64,000 nt of DNA, taken from positions 34,398,664 to 34,462,663 of the forward strand of contig BRKX01000006.1 in the NCBI GenBank assembly GCA_026008535.1, written 5' to 3'. The stretch comes from Perilla frutescens (taxonomy: Eukaryota; Streptophyta; Magnoliopsida; Lamiales; Lamiaceae). Below, piece after piece: positions 21,134 to 33,192 of the stretch. Each line of letters starts with the position of its first letter. Within the stretch, counting starts at the first letter, position 1. The notes beneath the pieces are model-generated. The model did not search any database. It had not been told where the DNA came from and saw only the letters and a program-made list of their open reading frames with translations. Position numbers and translations under genes: made by a program.

Positions 21134-21704
21134 TCAATTTGAATTGATGTGACAGGCCCGTCAGATGACTTTTGGGCTTCTAGGGTTTCCTTGTACGGAA
21201 TCTTATGCTGTGCCCATGGGGGCAAAGAGATCCCGAATTTCCCGGAATTACCTTTGCTGGTGCGCTCCATGCTGGAAGTATCCAAATTGGCTAGATTCTT
21301 TCCTTCCATGAAAAATTCACCTGAATTTGTTTCCTAAAATACTCCAAAAACAAAATACAGCCGTGAAATCTAACTCCTAGACTAACATGGAAAAAAATAA
21401 ACACTCAAAAGAAAATAAATAAATTACGAAAATCATTAAAAGGAAATAAATAATAAAAAAAAACAAATAAACCTGGGTTGTCTCCCAGTCAACACCCTAG
21501 TTATTGTCGTGGGCACGACACTCCTTAGGTTTACATATATATAGGCTAAATGAGCTGGAGCCCGAGAGCTTCTATAGATGAAACCATTGGTTCCTTGAGA
21601 TGTTTTAGCCGCTGGCCATTGACCTTGAATGTCTCTCCAGTACTTGAATCAAATACTTCCACTATTCCATTTGGGCACACGGTCTGGATCTCATAAGGTC
21701 CTGA
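21134..21704 (-). other. Spacer between integrase and env-like ORF
   Basis: No coding potential. Holds the block ACTGGGAGACAACCCA-like sequence (about 21477-21493 on the minus strand), a motif known to recur after pol in Athila elements and also present at 51602-51617 in the plus-strand copy. Confidence 0.65.
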
Positions 21705-22931
21705 CTATTTGGACTTGAGTCCTCCTCCTAATAGTTTCAGTCTGAAATTATATAGCAGGACCTTTTGCCGACGCTCAAACGGTTTGTGGCGAATGAGTTG
21801 GTCGTGGGTTCTTTTCATTATTTCCTTGTAGAGAGCAGCATTGTCATAGGCTTCCAGCCTCATCTCTTCCAATTCTTGAAGTTGGAGCTTTCTTTCAATC
21901 CCTGCTCTATCAAGCTTCATGTTCAGCTTCTGAATTGCCTAAAAGGCCTTGTGTTCAATCTCAACTGGAAGATGACAATTCTTCCCATAGATTAAGCGGA
22001 ACAGAGACATCCCAATGGGTGTTTTGTAAGCAGTGCGATATGCCCACAAGGCATCATCTAGCTTGAAACTCCAATTCTTGCTATTGAGGTTTACTACCTT
22101 TTGAAGTATGGACTTGACTTCGAGGTTTGAAACCTCAGCTCGTCCATTCCCTTGTGGGTGATATGCAGTAGTTACCTTATGTCTCACTCCATATTCCTTG
22201 AGCAAATTCTTGATGATCATGTTGCAGAAGTGGGATTCTTGATCACTTATCAGTCCCTTGGGCACACCGAATCTGCTGAACACATTAGACTTTAGGAACT
22301 TCTTGACCACACGAGCATCATTTGTGGTAGTTGCTTTTGCTTCCACCCACTTCGATACATATTCCACAGCTAGAACTATCTATTGATGCCCATTGAATTT
22401 TGTTGAGGGTCCCATAAAATCAATTCCCCAAACGTCAAAGACTTCTACTGGCATGATAGGCACCATGGGCATTTCATTGCGTTTGGAGTTGTTTCCAGTC
22501 ATCTGGCAGTGTGGGCACCGATGGCATACTTCGTAAGCATCTTTGTGAAGTGATGGCCAAAAGAACCCGCAATCGAGGATCTTTTTTGAAGTTCTTTTTG
22601 CATCGAAGTGCCCTCCACATGCTTCGGAGTGGCAGTGATCTAGGATGCTCTTAGTTTCTTCTGTGGGCACGCAGTGACGAATGATTTGGTCCACGCTCCT
22701 TTTCCATAGTATGAGCTCGTCCCATATATAGTATCGGCTCTCACTTCTGATTTTGTTCCTTTGGTAGGTCGAGAGTTTGGTCGGTAATTCTCTGGAGATC
22801 ATGAAATTGACTAAGTCAGCGTACCAAGTTGTTGTGCCCTTGAGACGGAATAGATGCTCATTTGGGAAAGCCTCCTTGATGGGCACCACGTCCTTCTCCT
22901 CATTGAGTACTCTACTCAGATTATCGGCCAC
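21705..22931 (-). pseudogene. Athila-like integrase
   Basis: Integrates the cDNA into the host genome. Minus strand order: zinc-binding HHCC region (HSEACGGHFDAKRT ... CHRCPHCQMT), core with WGIDFMGPS (first D), ISDQESHFCN (second D) and NGRAEVSN (catalytic E), YRTAYKTPIGMS, and a C-terminal part LIRHKPFERRQKVLLYNFRLKLL. Same frame as RT upstream, with stops at about 22377 and 21936. All three catalytic positions are visible. Confidence 0.9.
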
Positions 22932-24309
22932 CTAGTTTTGGGCTCCACTCTTGTCTTTGATCTCCTAATCAAATTCTTGCAGCAGTAGTATCAACCGAAT
23001 GAGCCTTGGTTTCAATTCCTTTTTTGCAAGTAGGTGCTTCAATGCAGAGTGATCGGTGTAAACAACACTCTTAGCCCCGAGCAAATAGGATCGAAACTTT
23101 TCAAAGGCGAAGACTACTGCCAGCAATTCCTTCTCAGTCGTGGTGTAGTTGGCTTGGGCATGATTCAATGTCTTGGAAGCATAGTAAATCACATGGCATT
23201 CTTTTACCTCGCTTTTGTACAAGCACTGCGCCAACAGCATATCAACTGGCGTCACACATTATTTCAAATGGCATGCCCAGTCTGGAGGTTGAATGATGGG
23301 TGCTGTGACTAGCCTCTTCTTTAGAGTGTTGAAGGCTTCCTCGCATGCATCGTCGAAGACAAATGGCACATCATTCTGCAAAAAAAGTGTGATTGGTTGA
23401 GCAATCTTTGCAAAGTCCTTGATGAATCGCCGGTAGAACCCAGCGTGGCCAAGAAAACCACGAACTTGCTTCACCGTAGTGAAGTAGGATAGCTTTTCAA
23501 TGATGTCCACCTTGGCTTTATCCACTTCTATGCCTCTCTCTGAAACGACATGCCCCCAGAACAATCCCCTCACGAACCATGAAATGGCACTTTTCATAGT
23601 TTAGCACTAAGCACTTTTCCACACACCTTTTCAGTACCTTTTCAAGGTTGTCGAGGCATGCATCGAATGAATTTCCATAGACTGTAAAGTCATCCATGAA
23701 TACCTCGATACAATTATCCAAAAGATCCGAGAAAATGCTCATCATACATCGTTGAAAATTCCAGGGGCATTGTAGAGTCCAAAAGGCATCTTTCGGTAAG
23801 CAAATGTGCCGAACGGGCACGTGAAGATAGTCTTCTCCTGGTCTTTTTGATCCACTACAATTTGCATGTAGCCTGAATATCCATCAAGGAAATAAAAGAA
23901 TTTGTTTATAGCCAATCTCTCCAGCATCTGGTCTATGAACGGCAACGGGAAGTGATCATTCCTTGTGACGGTGTTGTGCTTCCGGTAGTCTATGCAGACT
24001 CTCCATCCAGTTTGTAGCCTCGTGGGCACAAGCTCATTTTTCTCATTTTTCACCACCTAGATCCCTGACTTCTTGGGCATGACATGAATCGGGCTCACCC
24101 ACTTGCTGTCTGAAATAGGGCAGATGATTCTCATATCCAATAACTTGAGTATCTCTTTCAGCATGACTTCTTTCATTGTGGGGTTCAGTTTGCGTTAGGC
24201 ATCCCGCATCGGTTTGGCATTGTCCTCAAGGAGAATTCTATGCATGCACACTGCAGGGCTTATGCCCTTGATATCGGCCAAAGCCCATCACATTGCTTCT
24301 TTGTATATT
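22932..24309 (-). pseudogene. Athila-like reverse transcriptase and RNase H
   Basis: RT: GWRVCIDYRKHN, NDHFPLPFIDQMLERL, FFYFLDGYSGYMQI, TCPFGTFAYRKMPFGLYNAPG, then a shift, FSDLLDNCIEVFMDDFTVYG (catalytic F-M-D-D), then VRGFLGHAGFYRRFIKDF. RNase H: YYASKTLNHAQANYTTTEKE and VVYTDHSALKHLL. The catalytic aspartates in DGYSGY and MDDF are kept. A local frameshift near 23600-23750 and stops near 23256 and 22962 break the reading. Confidence 0.9.
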
Positions 24310-25304
24310 CATAGCAATCTCAATAGTCGGTTTTCTTCAACAAGATTAAGCCCTATTCTTATGATAACCGGGAATGTCTCATTCTCCCCAAGATAGACAT
24401 ACTTTAAGTGGTTAGGGAGATTCTTCAATTCTAGCTTTGGTACCTTCTGGACCGATGAAAGCATCTTGTATGTCTGCGTCATTATGGGCAAATTGAAATC
24501 CACCACTCCATGCGGTAATTCTTCCAGAGAGTACAGCATCATGATGGCGTCTCTAGTATCCTCATATTCATCGAGGGCATCGTAGTCAGTTAACCCAGCT
24601 TGCAATGCCCATTCCAGAGGTTCTTGGTTGTTCATGTGACCCAGAATGGCTTGCGATTGGGCATAGTAATGGTTCACAAAGTGGACTGACTCCGGATCTC
24701 GTGGGTACTTCATGGCTTCATAGATGTTGAACACAACTACCTGGTCATCGAACTCACATGTCAGCATGCCCTCATTGACATTGATCTTGGTGCGAGCAGT
24801 TTTCATGAAAGGCCACCCTAACAGTAGAACGAAAGTAGATGGTGTCGTGTTGCCCATGTCCAAGACATAGAAATCTGCTGGGAAAATTAATTCCCCCACT
24901 TTCACCAAGACATCTTTTATTAGACCCTCGGGGTAGACATTTGATCTATCTGCCAACTGGATGATCACCCTTTTCTCCATGAGTGGTCCTAAATTCAATT
25001 CTTCAAAAATCGTCATGGGCATGACGTTTATGGATGCACCGAGATCAAGCATCGTCTTTTCAATCTTTTTGATCCCAATTATGCATGGTATGACAAACAT
25101 GCCAGGATCTTCACATTTCTTTGGCATCTTTTGTAGCACTGCAGAGACATTTTCTCCCATGAAAAGTCTCGCATAATCTTCAAATCGTACCTTCTTGGTA
25201 CACAGCTCTTTTAGGAAACGGACATAACGAGGAACCTGCCTTATTGCATCTAGTAGTAGAATATTGATTTCTACCTTTCGAAAGACCTTGAGAAGTTCCT
25301 TCAT
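24310..25304 (-). pseudogene. Athila-like protease and PR-RT linker
   Basis: A 331-codon open stretch in the same frame as gag and RT. It contains KELCTKKVRFED, KCEDPGMFVIPCIIG, then the aspartic protease motif LDLGASINVMP (D-L-G-A in place of D-T/S-G, as is normal in Athila), LADRSNVYPEGLIKDVLVKV, ADFYVLDMG and GWPFMKTARTKINV. The C-terminal 120 residues (NQEPLEWALQ..., LKNLPNHLKYVYLGENETFPV) lead into RT. Confidence 0.9.
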
Positions 25305-25364
25305 CTCCTCATCTTTCCTGTCGTGGGCAAGACGCTCAGAAAAGAGAGGCTTCTTCTTTCTTTC

Positions 25365-26852
25365 TTACCTTGTGGGCTCAGCAACCTCTTCCTGTGCCTG
25401 CTCTTCTTCTTTCCTTATGCCTTCAGTATCTCCTTTCAGTTCAGCTTTCATCACTTCTTCTTCGCTCTTTGTGGTCACAGCGTTCACCTGTTCTCGAGGA
25501 TTTACCACCTGAGATGGTAATTGTTTGTTTCTTTCCTTCAGTTGGACAAGATCTTGAGCTAGTTGGGAAATTTGTTTGCTCACATGTTGTAGACCAGCCC
25601 TTCTCTCTTGTTTGAACATTTCATTCTCCTGCTGTGACTTCACATTTTCTTTGGCCATGGCATGGACTAGTTCGGCTAGGGTAGGTTCTTCTCGTGCCCT
25701 CAGCGGTGGTGGTGGCAAATCTGGTTAGTGGGCATCATTCCTCTTCCATCTGAAATTTTCATGATCCCTCCATCTAGGATTGTATGTTTGAGAGTGGGGA
25801 TAATATCGCCTGTTGTTGTTGTTATGCCCACTAAGAGAGTTGACTTCAGCGACGTCCTCCTCTTGCAGTGTTGGGCATTCATCAGTGAAATGAGCCACAC
25901 TCTTGCATACTCCACACACTCTTTTCTTTGGTGCTCCAGTATAGTTCATCACTTTCTCCATTTGGTCAAAAATCTTTTCCATTTTGACTTCAAGGTGCGT
26001 TGACTTTCCAGCGTCTGGAACTGTCCTTGTGCCCTCGGCACTTTTATCTCTATTTTCATCAGCCATTTCTGCTGTAATTCGAAAGGCTTCAGTTGGTAGC
26101 TTGTTCATGATAGATCCTCCACATGAAGCATTGACTATGATCTTGTCATGTGGTCTCAGCCCAGACACAAAGTATTGGATCAGATCGTGATCTGTGATCT
26201 GGTGTTGTGGGCATTTTGTCAACATGCTCTGGAATCGACACCAGTAGTCATAAAAACTCTCATTTATGCCCATCTTCAGACTTCCAATTCTTCACCTCAT
26301 ATCCTGGATTCGGGATGCAGGAAAATATTTTTCCAGGAATTTCTGCTGCAGTTGTGCTCATGTGGTTATACTGCCAGTTGGTAGGGTGTATAACCAGTCT
26401 CGTGCCCCGTCATGAAGGGTGAACGAGAATGAGACAAGACGCACATATTGTTCCTTTCCCCCATCCGTAGGTTGAGTTTGACATACCATTTCAAAATCTT
26501 GAATATGCCTCTGAGGGTCTTCTCCAGTCATCCCATGGTATTTGGGCAAGATTTGGATGAAACTTGACTTCAACTCCCAGCTTCCAGTAATTGCTGGAAA
26601 TGTTATGCCCAAGGGACGTAAATTCATGTTAGTCGGAAAGACTAACTGCCTCAACGTTTTTCCTTCTTTTTCAGCCATCGGGGCTAACCTCAGTTGTTTG
26701 TTCCTTTCCAGTTGTGCTCTTTCTTGCTCCAATTCTTTTTCATGAGCAAGTCTCTCTGCTTGTTGTACCCTCCGTGTTTCTGCTCTCCTCTTCTTCAGGG
26801 TCTTCTCAGGTTTTGGATCGTACGAGCAATCTCCTTCAGACGTATTGGGCAT
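25365..26852 (-). pseudogene. Athila-like gag
   Basis: Capsid/nucleocapsid precursor. Starts at 26852 (MPNTSEGDCSYDPKP), 48 bp downstream of the PBS. Contains a helical charged N-terminus (AERLAHEKELEQERAQLERN), the capsid core (HIQDFEMVCQTQPT, FSFTLHDGARDWLYTLP, ESFYDYWCRFQSMLTKCPQH, DLIQYFVSGLRPHD), a zinc knuckle CGVCKSVAHFTDEC (C-x2-C-x4-H-x4-C) and an acidic/Q-rich C-terminus. One frame throughout, with stops near 26355 and 25722; it runs into the protease in the same frame after a stop near 25362. Confidence 0.9.
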
Positions 26853-26899
26853 CCACCGGCCAGGCTAACAAGTTGGGAAATAGAATTTGAAGAACCAGC

Positions 26900-26918
26900 T
26901 CCCCGGCAACGGCGCTAA
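26900..26918 (-). promoter_or_regulatory. Primer-binding site, tRNA-Asp type
   Basis: The plus strand reads TCCCCGGCAACGGCGCTAA, which equals the 3' end of plant tRNA-Asp (TCCCCGGCAACGGCGCCA) except for one base, so the minus strand is its complement. It starts 3 bp from the LTR end. This primer is typical of Athila and Tat. Confidence 0.9.
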
Positions 26919-26921
26919 TTC

Positions 26922-28434
26922 TGACGCGCGGTCGTTTCGCGGTCAGAATAATTCTCAAGAGAGAGTTATCCTTATGCCCACAGCAATGCGTAGCAAGCTT
27001 ATGTGAGTAAGGGTCGATCCCACGAGGAGCTGTGAATTCTATCTTCAGTGTCACTTTTCTAAAAGGTTTTAGGATTGTTGTGGTCTCCGTATTTGTATTT
27101 AAAGACTGTAAAAAAAATAACAAACAAACTAAAATAGAAAAGGAAAATTTAGTAGTAAACCTATTCCGGATTAGAACTTAGATTCGAACTTAACAAACAC
27201 TTGACCGATCAATGTACCTAATTTATCCTTTCAGTTTAGCCTAGAGGTGATCTCTCGTCCCCTAAACCCTAACTTATTACCCAACCCTCTCATATGATTG
27301 TAAGCAACAAAGCAACATTATGATCTAGACAGACCCAGATTTACCTAGACAAAGATCTCTCTTATGCCCTCAGTACCTGTGATGCACCCCATCCCTTTAT
27401 GACCAACACACATCTACGATTCATTGACCATTTATAGAGGTAGTGAACACAATTCCAATTAACAAGTGATCAGCCACGATTAACTAGCTTAGCCCACAGT
27501 ATAATGCAACAAAGAAAATGATTACACGACAGAACCAGATTCACACAGTTTATGCCCATAAGCCTCACGGTTCTTACGTGTTCATTAAGTTTCTATCCTT
27601 ATTTAATTCGGAATAACGAGTCTAGCCGCTCATGCTAGACTTAGAACAATAATAATAAATGAAAGAAATAAAATAAACATAAAATAAACGAAATAAACTT
27701 ACTTATATTACACTGCAAAATAAGTCCAACTCCAACGGTGGATTGAAGTACACAAAACTAGTGTGGAAAAATAAATTGTTTGTGCGTAAAAATGGTAAAA
27801 AGAGTATTTTTGTTTGCTGCCATGAGATCTACTTATACAGGAGTACAAAGACATTAGGTAAACTCCCCGACAGGCCGGAGGTCTTCAGCCTAACACGCAG
27901 CCGCCATGCCCAAAGCTTTCCATATTTTGCAGATTCTTCCCTTATTTAGAAGATTCTGAGTCATAAATTCTGTACTTGTCGTGCCCTAGTTGCGCCGACA
28001 TAGCAACTTTCCTTGTAGAGCCGAGCATCCTTCTGGAAGCGTCAACTTGCCTTCCGCGGCTCCTCTTTCCTTCGGCGGCTAGGGTGCATTGCTCCTGCTG
28101 TAGCTGGCATTAGTTTCCTTTGTGCCCAATCTCCTCTCCTTCTGCTCTCAATCACTCCGGGGTTGTTGTGGGCACGACCACTAACTTCTCCTTCAGCTTT
28201 TGCTAGAATGGTGGGTGATTTCCGCCATGCTCGAGAGAGAGCTTTCCGCTGAGAAGTTGTTGCCCATCTGGGTATCATTGGCACCCTTGTGCCCTCCAGA
28301 GGGTGATTCTCCTGCCTCCTGCTGCCCCTTGTGCCCATTCTGGCTCTTTCCGACTCAAAAACAGAAAATACTCAAAACAGGATAAAAGAACGAGAAAAGG
28401 AAACAAAAAAATACAAGAGAATTTGGACTTGTCA
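26922..28434 (-). repeat. 5' LTR of minus Athila-like element
   Basis: 1513 bp. On the minus strand it starts TGACAAGTCC (28434) and ends CGCGCGTCA (26922); the start is identical to that of the plus-strand Athila LTR at 46903. The TATA-like box reads TGTATAAGTAG on the minus strand near 27830-27840. Contains a region 28042-28434 that the 3' LTR has lost. Confidence 0.9.
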
Positions 28435-28909
28435 ATCCCCTCTTTTGTTTGTAGACCCACTTGCATCTAATGGGTTTTACCCAATCAGGTGGTTCTACAA
28501 GCTCCCAGACTTGATTGTGATCCATAGATCCAATCTCAGATTCCATTATAATTTTCCAACAATCTGCATCTTTGTCTTGTACTGCCTCATCATAGGTCTT
28601 GGGATCCAATTCATTCAGTCCTTCAGGACAATCTGAAGATTCTCCCAAATCAATGAATCTATCAGGTTGACGAACAACCCTCCCACTGCAATGAGGCATT
28701 TCTCGTACTTCCGTGACACATTGTGCAGTTATTGGTAGTTCCTCTTCTTGTAGAGATGGTTTAGGATCTGCGTTCCCACTTCGAAGCTCCTCAAAAATGA
28801 TCACGTTCCTAGGTGTGTGATTTATCGCATAGTCTTTCTCTAACAATCGGGCATTGGTGCTGATAATGACCTTCTGATACTTATGACTAATAAATAAACC
28901 ACCTCTCAT
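28435..28909 (-). pseudogene. Copia integrase-RT linker and RT N-terminus (second Copia)
   Basis: Minus strand encodes the end of integrase/linker (RNVIIFEELRSG, CSGRVVRQPDRFIDLGES) and the RT start (DADCWKIIMESEIGSMDHNQ, VWELVEPPDWVKPIRCKWVY). At 28435 it is cut by the Athila-like insertion, and RT resumes at 17081. The 75 nt of the apparent ORF beyond 28434 are Athila LTR read-through. Confidence 0.88.
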
Positions 28910-28935
28910 TCATTTTGGATACCCAACGAACAACC

Positions 28936-29500
28936 TTACTTCTGCACATGGCGCCACTTATTAGCCTCCTTATCCGGCACGTATGCTGGACTGCTCCAAA
29001 TCTGAACATGACCTAGACTGGGTTTTTGACCAGTCCATAGTTCTAGAGGCATATGAGGAACTGATTTGGAAGGAATCATGTTAAGAATATAGGTTGTTAT
29101 TTCCAGAGCATATCTCCAAAATGAAACAGGCAATTCTGAATAGCTCATCATCGATGTAACCATATCTAATAGAGTTATGTTCCTTCTCTCAGCTGCGCCG
29201 TTCTGCTGTGGAGTGCCAGGTACAGTCAACTGGGATGTAATCCCATGCTCTATTAAGTAGTCTCTTAATTCAGTTGAGAGGTACTCACCACCACGATCAG
29301 AATGCAGTGTCTTGATACTCTTTCATCACATTCATTGATGATACTCCTGCGTTGCAAGTCTCAAAACATTCGGACTTGCATCGCAACTGGTAAATGTATC
29401 CATACCTTGAGTAATCATCAATGAATATGATGAAATACCCATACCCTCTCTGAGCCTGAACTGACATAGGGCCACATAAGTCAGAGTGAATCAAATCTAG
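28936..29500 (-). pseudogene. Copia integrase core (second Copia element)
   Basis: Minus strand encodes MIHSDLCGPMSVQAQ (first D), YGYFIIFIDDYSRYGYIY, then a broken stretch with a frameshift near 29230-29300, and TVPGTPQQNGAAERRNITLL (catalytic E), SFWRYALEITTYILN, ELWTGQKPSLGHVQIW. The second catalytic D lies in the broken stretch (SDRGGEYLS-like, 29270-29300). Same region as the sense fragment at 16611-16770. Confidence 0.85.
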
Positions 29501-29665
29501 TACCTCTTTGGATCTATTTTCTTTAGACGAAAAAGGTCACTTGGTCATATTACCTTCCAAACAGGATTCACACAAAGGAAATGTTTCAAAGACCAATGAA
29601 GATAGTGATCCATCAATTATCATCTTTTGTATCCTCTTAAGGTTAATATGAGCAAGTCTCAGATG

Positions 29666-30085
29666 TCAAAGATATGTTTGATTCAGTTCTGAAGGTTTTT
29701 TTCTTTTATTAGGGTTAATGATCAATGTATTCAATAATTGCGCTTGTGTACTGTTCTGCATAGGATTAAGTATATAAAGATGTCCATCCAATGTGCTAGA
29801 ACAGATAACGACCTTGCTATCAAAAGTAACGGAATATCCATTCAAAAATAACTTAGAAATAGAAATCAAGTTCCGCCTAAAACCAGGCACATAAGGACAA
29901 TCTTTTAAAATAAGAATCCTATCACTACTAAATGGTAAAGTAACGTCTCCCACTGCAACAACCGCCACTTTCATAGCATTGCCTATATAGATGTTAATAT
30001 CGCCATCACTCAGCTGCCTTTTCACCAAGAACCCCTGTAAAGACATGCAAACACTATTAGTAGCTCCAGTATCCACTACCCAAGA
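29666..30085 (-). pseudogene. Copia protease and GAG-pre-integrase (second Copia)
   Basis: Open from about 30076 on the minus strand: VDTGATNSVCMSLQGF is the protease motif (D-T-G-A), followed by IYIGNAMKVAVVAVG, LKDCPYVPGFRRNLISISKL and GHLYILNP. The zinc-binding part of the GAG-pre-integrase domain (29500-29665) is degraded by stops. Protease sequence is clearly different from the DSGCSKHM type of the SIRE-like element. Confidence 0.85.
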
Positions 30086-30952
30086 CTAGGTAGAACAAGT
30101 AGCTACACATGTTTCAATAACTAAAAAGTGAGACGTATCCTTTCTTTTCTTCTTGTTAGGACACGCAGACTTCCAATGTCCTTGCTGACTGCACTTGAAA
30201 CACTTTGACTTCGATTTGAAGTCCTCCGAATGTACCTTGGCTTTACCCTTCTTATCCTTAGGATCTTTAGGCGCCTCAATTGCATCTTTCTTAGGTGCGA
30301 ATCTCTTTTTCTTAACACCCGAAGAAGATACCCTAGCTAGGGGCGCCTCTGAGCTTCCCTTTTGGAGATGCTCGACTACCTGAAGATCCATGAGCAGTCC
30401 TGATAAAATAACATTCTTCTTTATCATATTAAAGTTCAGTCTGAATTGCTCAAACCTCGAAGACAGACTATGAAGCACAATGTCAATTTGTGACTAAGTG
30501 TCCAATTCACCACCTAGGGTCTCGATCTCTGATAGGAAGCCCAATATCTGGAGAACGTGATCCCATACCGGTGTAGAATATGACACGTAGTGCTCATCAG
30601 ATCTCTCATAGCCAAATGTCGAGCCGATCGATTCTGGTATCCGAAGAGCTCTTTAAGGTCAAGCATTATGTCATTAAGTGGTTTTCATATACTGATGTTG
30701 ATGTTGCAACACACTTGACGTAGAGGCAAGCATGTAGCAACGTGCCATCTCATCAGTTCTAACCCACTTACCATAAGTTGCCTTCTGCTCTTCACTATAA
30801 TTCGCATTTGGCTTTTGCGGACATTCTTCATCAAGTAGAAGCTTAAAGTTTTCAACAGTAAGGACAATGTTAAAATTTCTTATCCAGTCTTTATAGTTCT
30901 CACCAACTAGTTTGTTTTCTTTGAGAATTGAAGACAGGTTGGAAAGTGCCAT
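30086..30952 (-). pseudogene. Copia gag (second Copia element)
   Basis: Starts at 30952 (MALSNLSSILKENKLVGENY), with NYKDWIRNFNIVLTVENFKL and YGKWVRTDEMARCYML typical of Copia gag. After a broken middle (30480-30670), the C-terminal part has HSLSSRFEQFRLNFNM, a basic linker and the zinc knuckle CFKCSQQGHWKSAC (C-x2-C-x4-H-x4-C) near 30160-30210. Stops break the middle part. Confidence 0.88.
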
Positions 30953-33178
30953 GACGGTATAGAAGTAGCTGAAAATAAACATGCAGTACAGTCACAAACT
31001 TTAGGATAAAAATACATATAATTTGAAAACCTCAGAAAGAAATTATATGCATATCCACCGACATTTTAAAAATGTTTCTTATAAGCCACATAGGGTGGAT
31101 ATTTATAAAATTCATTTTTAAACAGGTTAACCTAACCTTTAATCTACCTCCAGTCAAATTTCCTTATGATAAGTAAATTAATAGTCGGATATAAACCCGA
31201 TCATGTAATCTTCTAATTAATAAGCCACGTAGGGTGGACGTTTATTAATAAATTACATTTAAGTGTGCTTACCATTATCTTCACCCCAATAGCATTAGTT
31301 CGAATCCACCTCCCAAGTAGTAAGGCCGATATGTTCTTATAATATTCTACAGTTATCCATTAGGAAGTTTAATTTCTAGAGAGTCCAATAATATGACCAC
31401 TCCGTAGGGAGGTTACCCATCGCTTCTCAATTAAACTAGATTATTGGAGACCGTTTTGAGATTTTCACATACTTTGGTATGTATCTCTCCCACTTGATTA
31501 TTTAAACTTGAGGTTTTATCTTATCCCATTTTAAACATTTAATTAATCATATAAAATGATAAACAACCATTGCATGCATAACAACATAATAAGGATAATA
31601 AGTGGGACCAACTATCATGGCTTATATCTCATGTTGTTAATGAGATAATCTTTGGAAAAACAGCTCTTGGAAACTCGGACTCCCTTGGGCACCACCTCTC
31701 ATGTATCTCACCGAAACCCTAGCTCCTCTAGGGTTTCAGGACGTGTTCGAGATGTCCTTCCTTATTTCAAGATGTTCCATTTTCCATCTTTGAGTTGATC
31801 TCCTTCTCTGATTCTATATTAAAACTCTATTCCAAAAGGAAATTCTAATATATCTATAATAATAAAGGAAAAAAAATACAACTCAATAACTAGGTGATTT
31901 TCGAAAATCACCTCTAATTCTAACAATTTATTTTCCTATTACATTAAAACAACGTAATAAATAAGTTTTCTAGTCCTAATCCATGGATTCTCTCATGGAT
32001 TAAAAATCTCGTAGCCATACCGGCATACAGCCAACCGTACATTCAACATTAAAATAAACATCACATTAACATAAAATTAAAAGCCATGATAGTTGGTGTC
32101 ACCTGCAAAATAAACCATCTACAGATACAGCTATCATAATTAAATGTTAACCACAAAATATCACATGATATGTATGCATGCATTATTTTCGAAAATAACC
32201 CCTTTAATTAAATTAAAGATTTTCGAAATTTACTAGTTGATTAATTTGAAAATTAACATAATCATCCACCAAATTAAATCAAATATTTCGAATATATCTA
32301 TAAGATTCTTATTTGAAAATTAGTCAAAATTATCTACCAAACAATATCTTAAAATTCGAAATATTTCTCTCAAGATTAACTTTAGAAATTAATTAAAAGT
32401 ATATACTAAAGTATGTCTTAATGTAAGGTCGAAAATTCCATAAAATAAAATTTGAAAGTTGATCACAATTATCCACCGAATTATATCTTAAATTTTCGAA
32501 ATACCCTAGGGAATTAAATCTGGAAATTTTCGAAATAAATCAATTAATCTTCCAAATTTAAACCCTATAGTTTTCGCCCCCCTTAATTAATTAAACCAAA
32601 TTATATTATTAGGTACCAAAATTATTAGAATTAAAATTAAGGTAGTTTTAATCCTCTTCAAACACTTACCAAAATTAAAATTATATTTTGGAACGAACTT
32701 TGATTAAAATTAGGTAACTTTTGGCAGACACCAAAAATTACCATAAATCAATTTTAATCATCCTAATTTTCGACCCCCTTCTAGTATAGGATATGGAAAT
32801 TTTAATAACATAAAAAATCTATTCCAAATCATAAATTAGATGGCCGAAAATTTGGATCAAATTAAGGGAAAAACTATACGCATAGTTTTTGAAATTTTGA
32901 CACCAAAATTTCGATCAACACATGAAATAAAATCTGGAAATTAATGAAGAACAATATAATATCATTCCATATTTTTATTCATGTAGGGCGAAAAATTCAT
33001 GCAATTAAAAATAAGAATTTTCGAAACGAACATCAAAATTCATCCAATGTTTAATCACATCATGCTCGAATTTATCATCCATTAAATCTGAAAATTTAAG
33101 CACCTAAATTCATCTACAAATTTAATGAAAAATTCGAACATATACATAGAATTAATCCTAGATTTAATATCGATACCT
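30953..33178 (-). other. 2.2 kb AT-rich untranslated leader of second Copia
   Basis: No coding potential on either strand. AT-rich with many TTTCGAAAAT words. It contains a 26-bp direct repeat, ATAAGCCACATAGGGTGGAT at 31081 and ATAAGCCACGTAGGGTGGAC at 31220, 139 bp apart. A long leader is known in several Copia lineages; structure or packaging signals may be here, which I cannot test. Confidence 0.7.
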
Positions 33179-33190
33179 GCTCTGATACCT
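33179..33190 (-). promoter_or_regulatory. Primer-binding site, tRNA-iMet type
   Basis: Minus strand reads AGGTATCAGAGC, one base different from the canonical TGGTATCAGAGC, two bases after the LTR end. Confidence 0.85.
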
Positions 33191-33192
33191 AT

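Larger units (their letters stand above)
17082..28434 (-). mobile_element. Athila-like Ty3/Gypsy retrotransposon
   Basis: Both LTRs are present (5' LTR 26922-28434; truncated 3' LTR 17082-18044) with flanks ATCGC (17077-17081) and ATCCC (28435-28439), a duplication with one mismatch. Order on the minus strand: LTR, tRNA-Asp PBS, gag, protease, RT, RNase H, integrase (Gypsy order), an env-like ORF, a hairpin cluster and the 3' LTR. Gag to integrase (26852-21705) is one reading frame with few stops and one local frameshift, and the env-like ORF is one frame with three stops. The protease context (PGMFVIPCIIG...LDLGASINVMP) and RT context (NELVPTR...GWRVCIDYRK) are characteristic of Athila. Confidence 0.92.
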
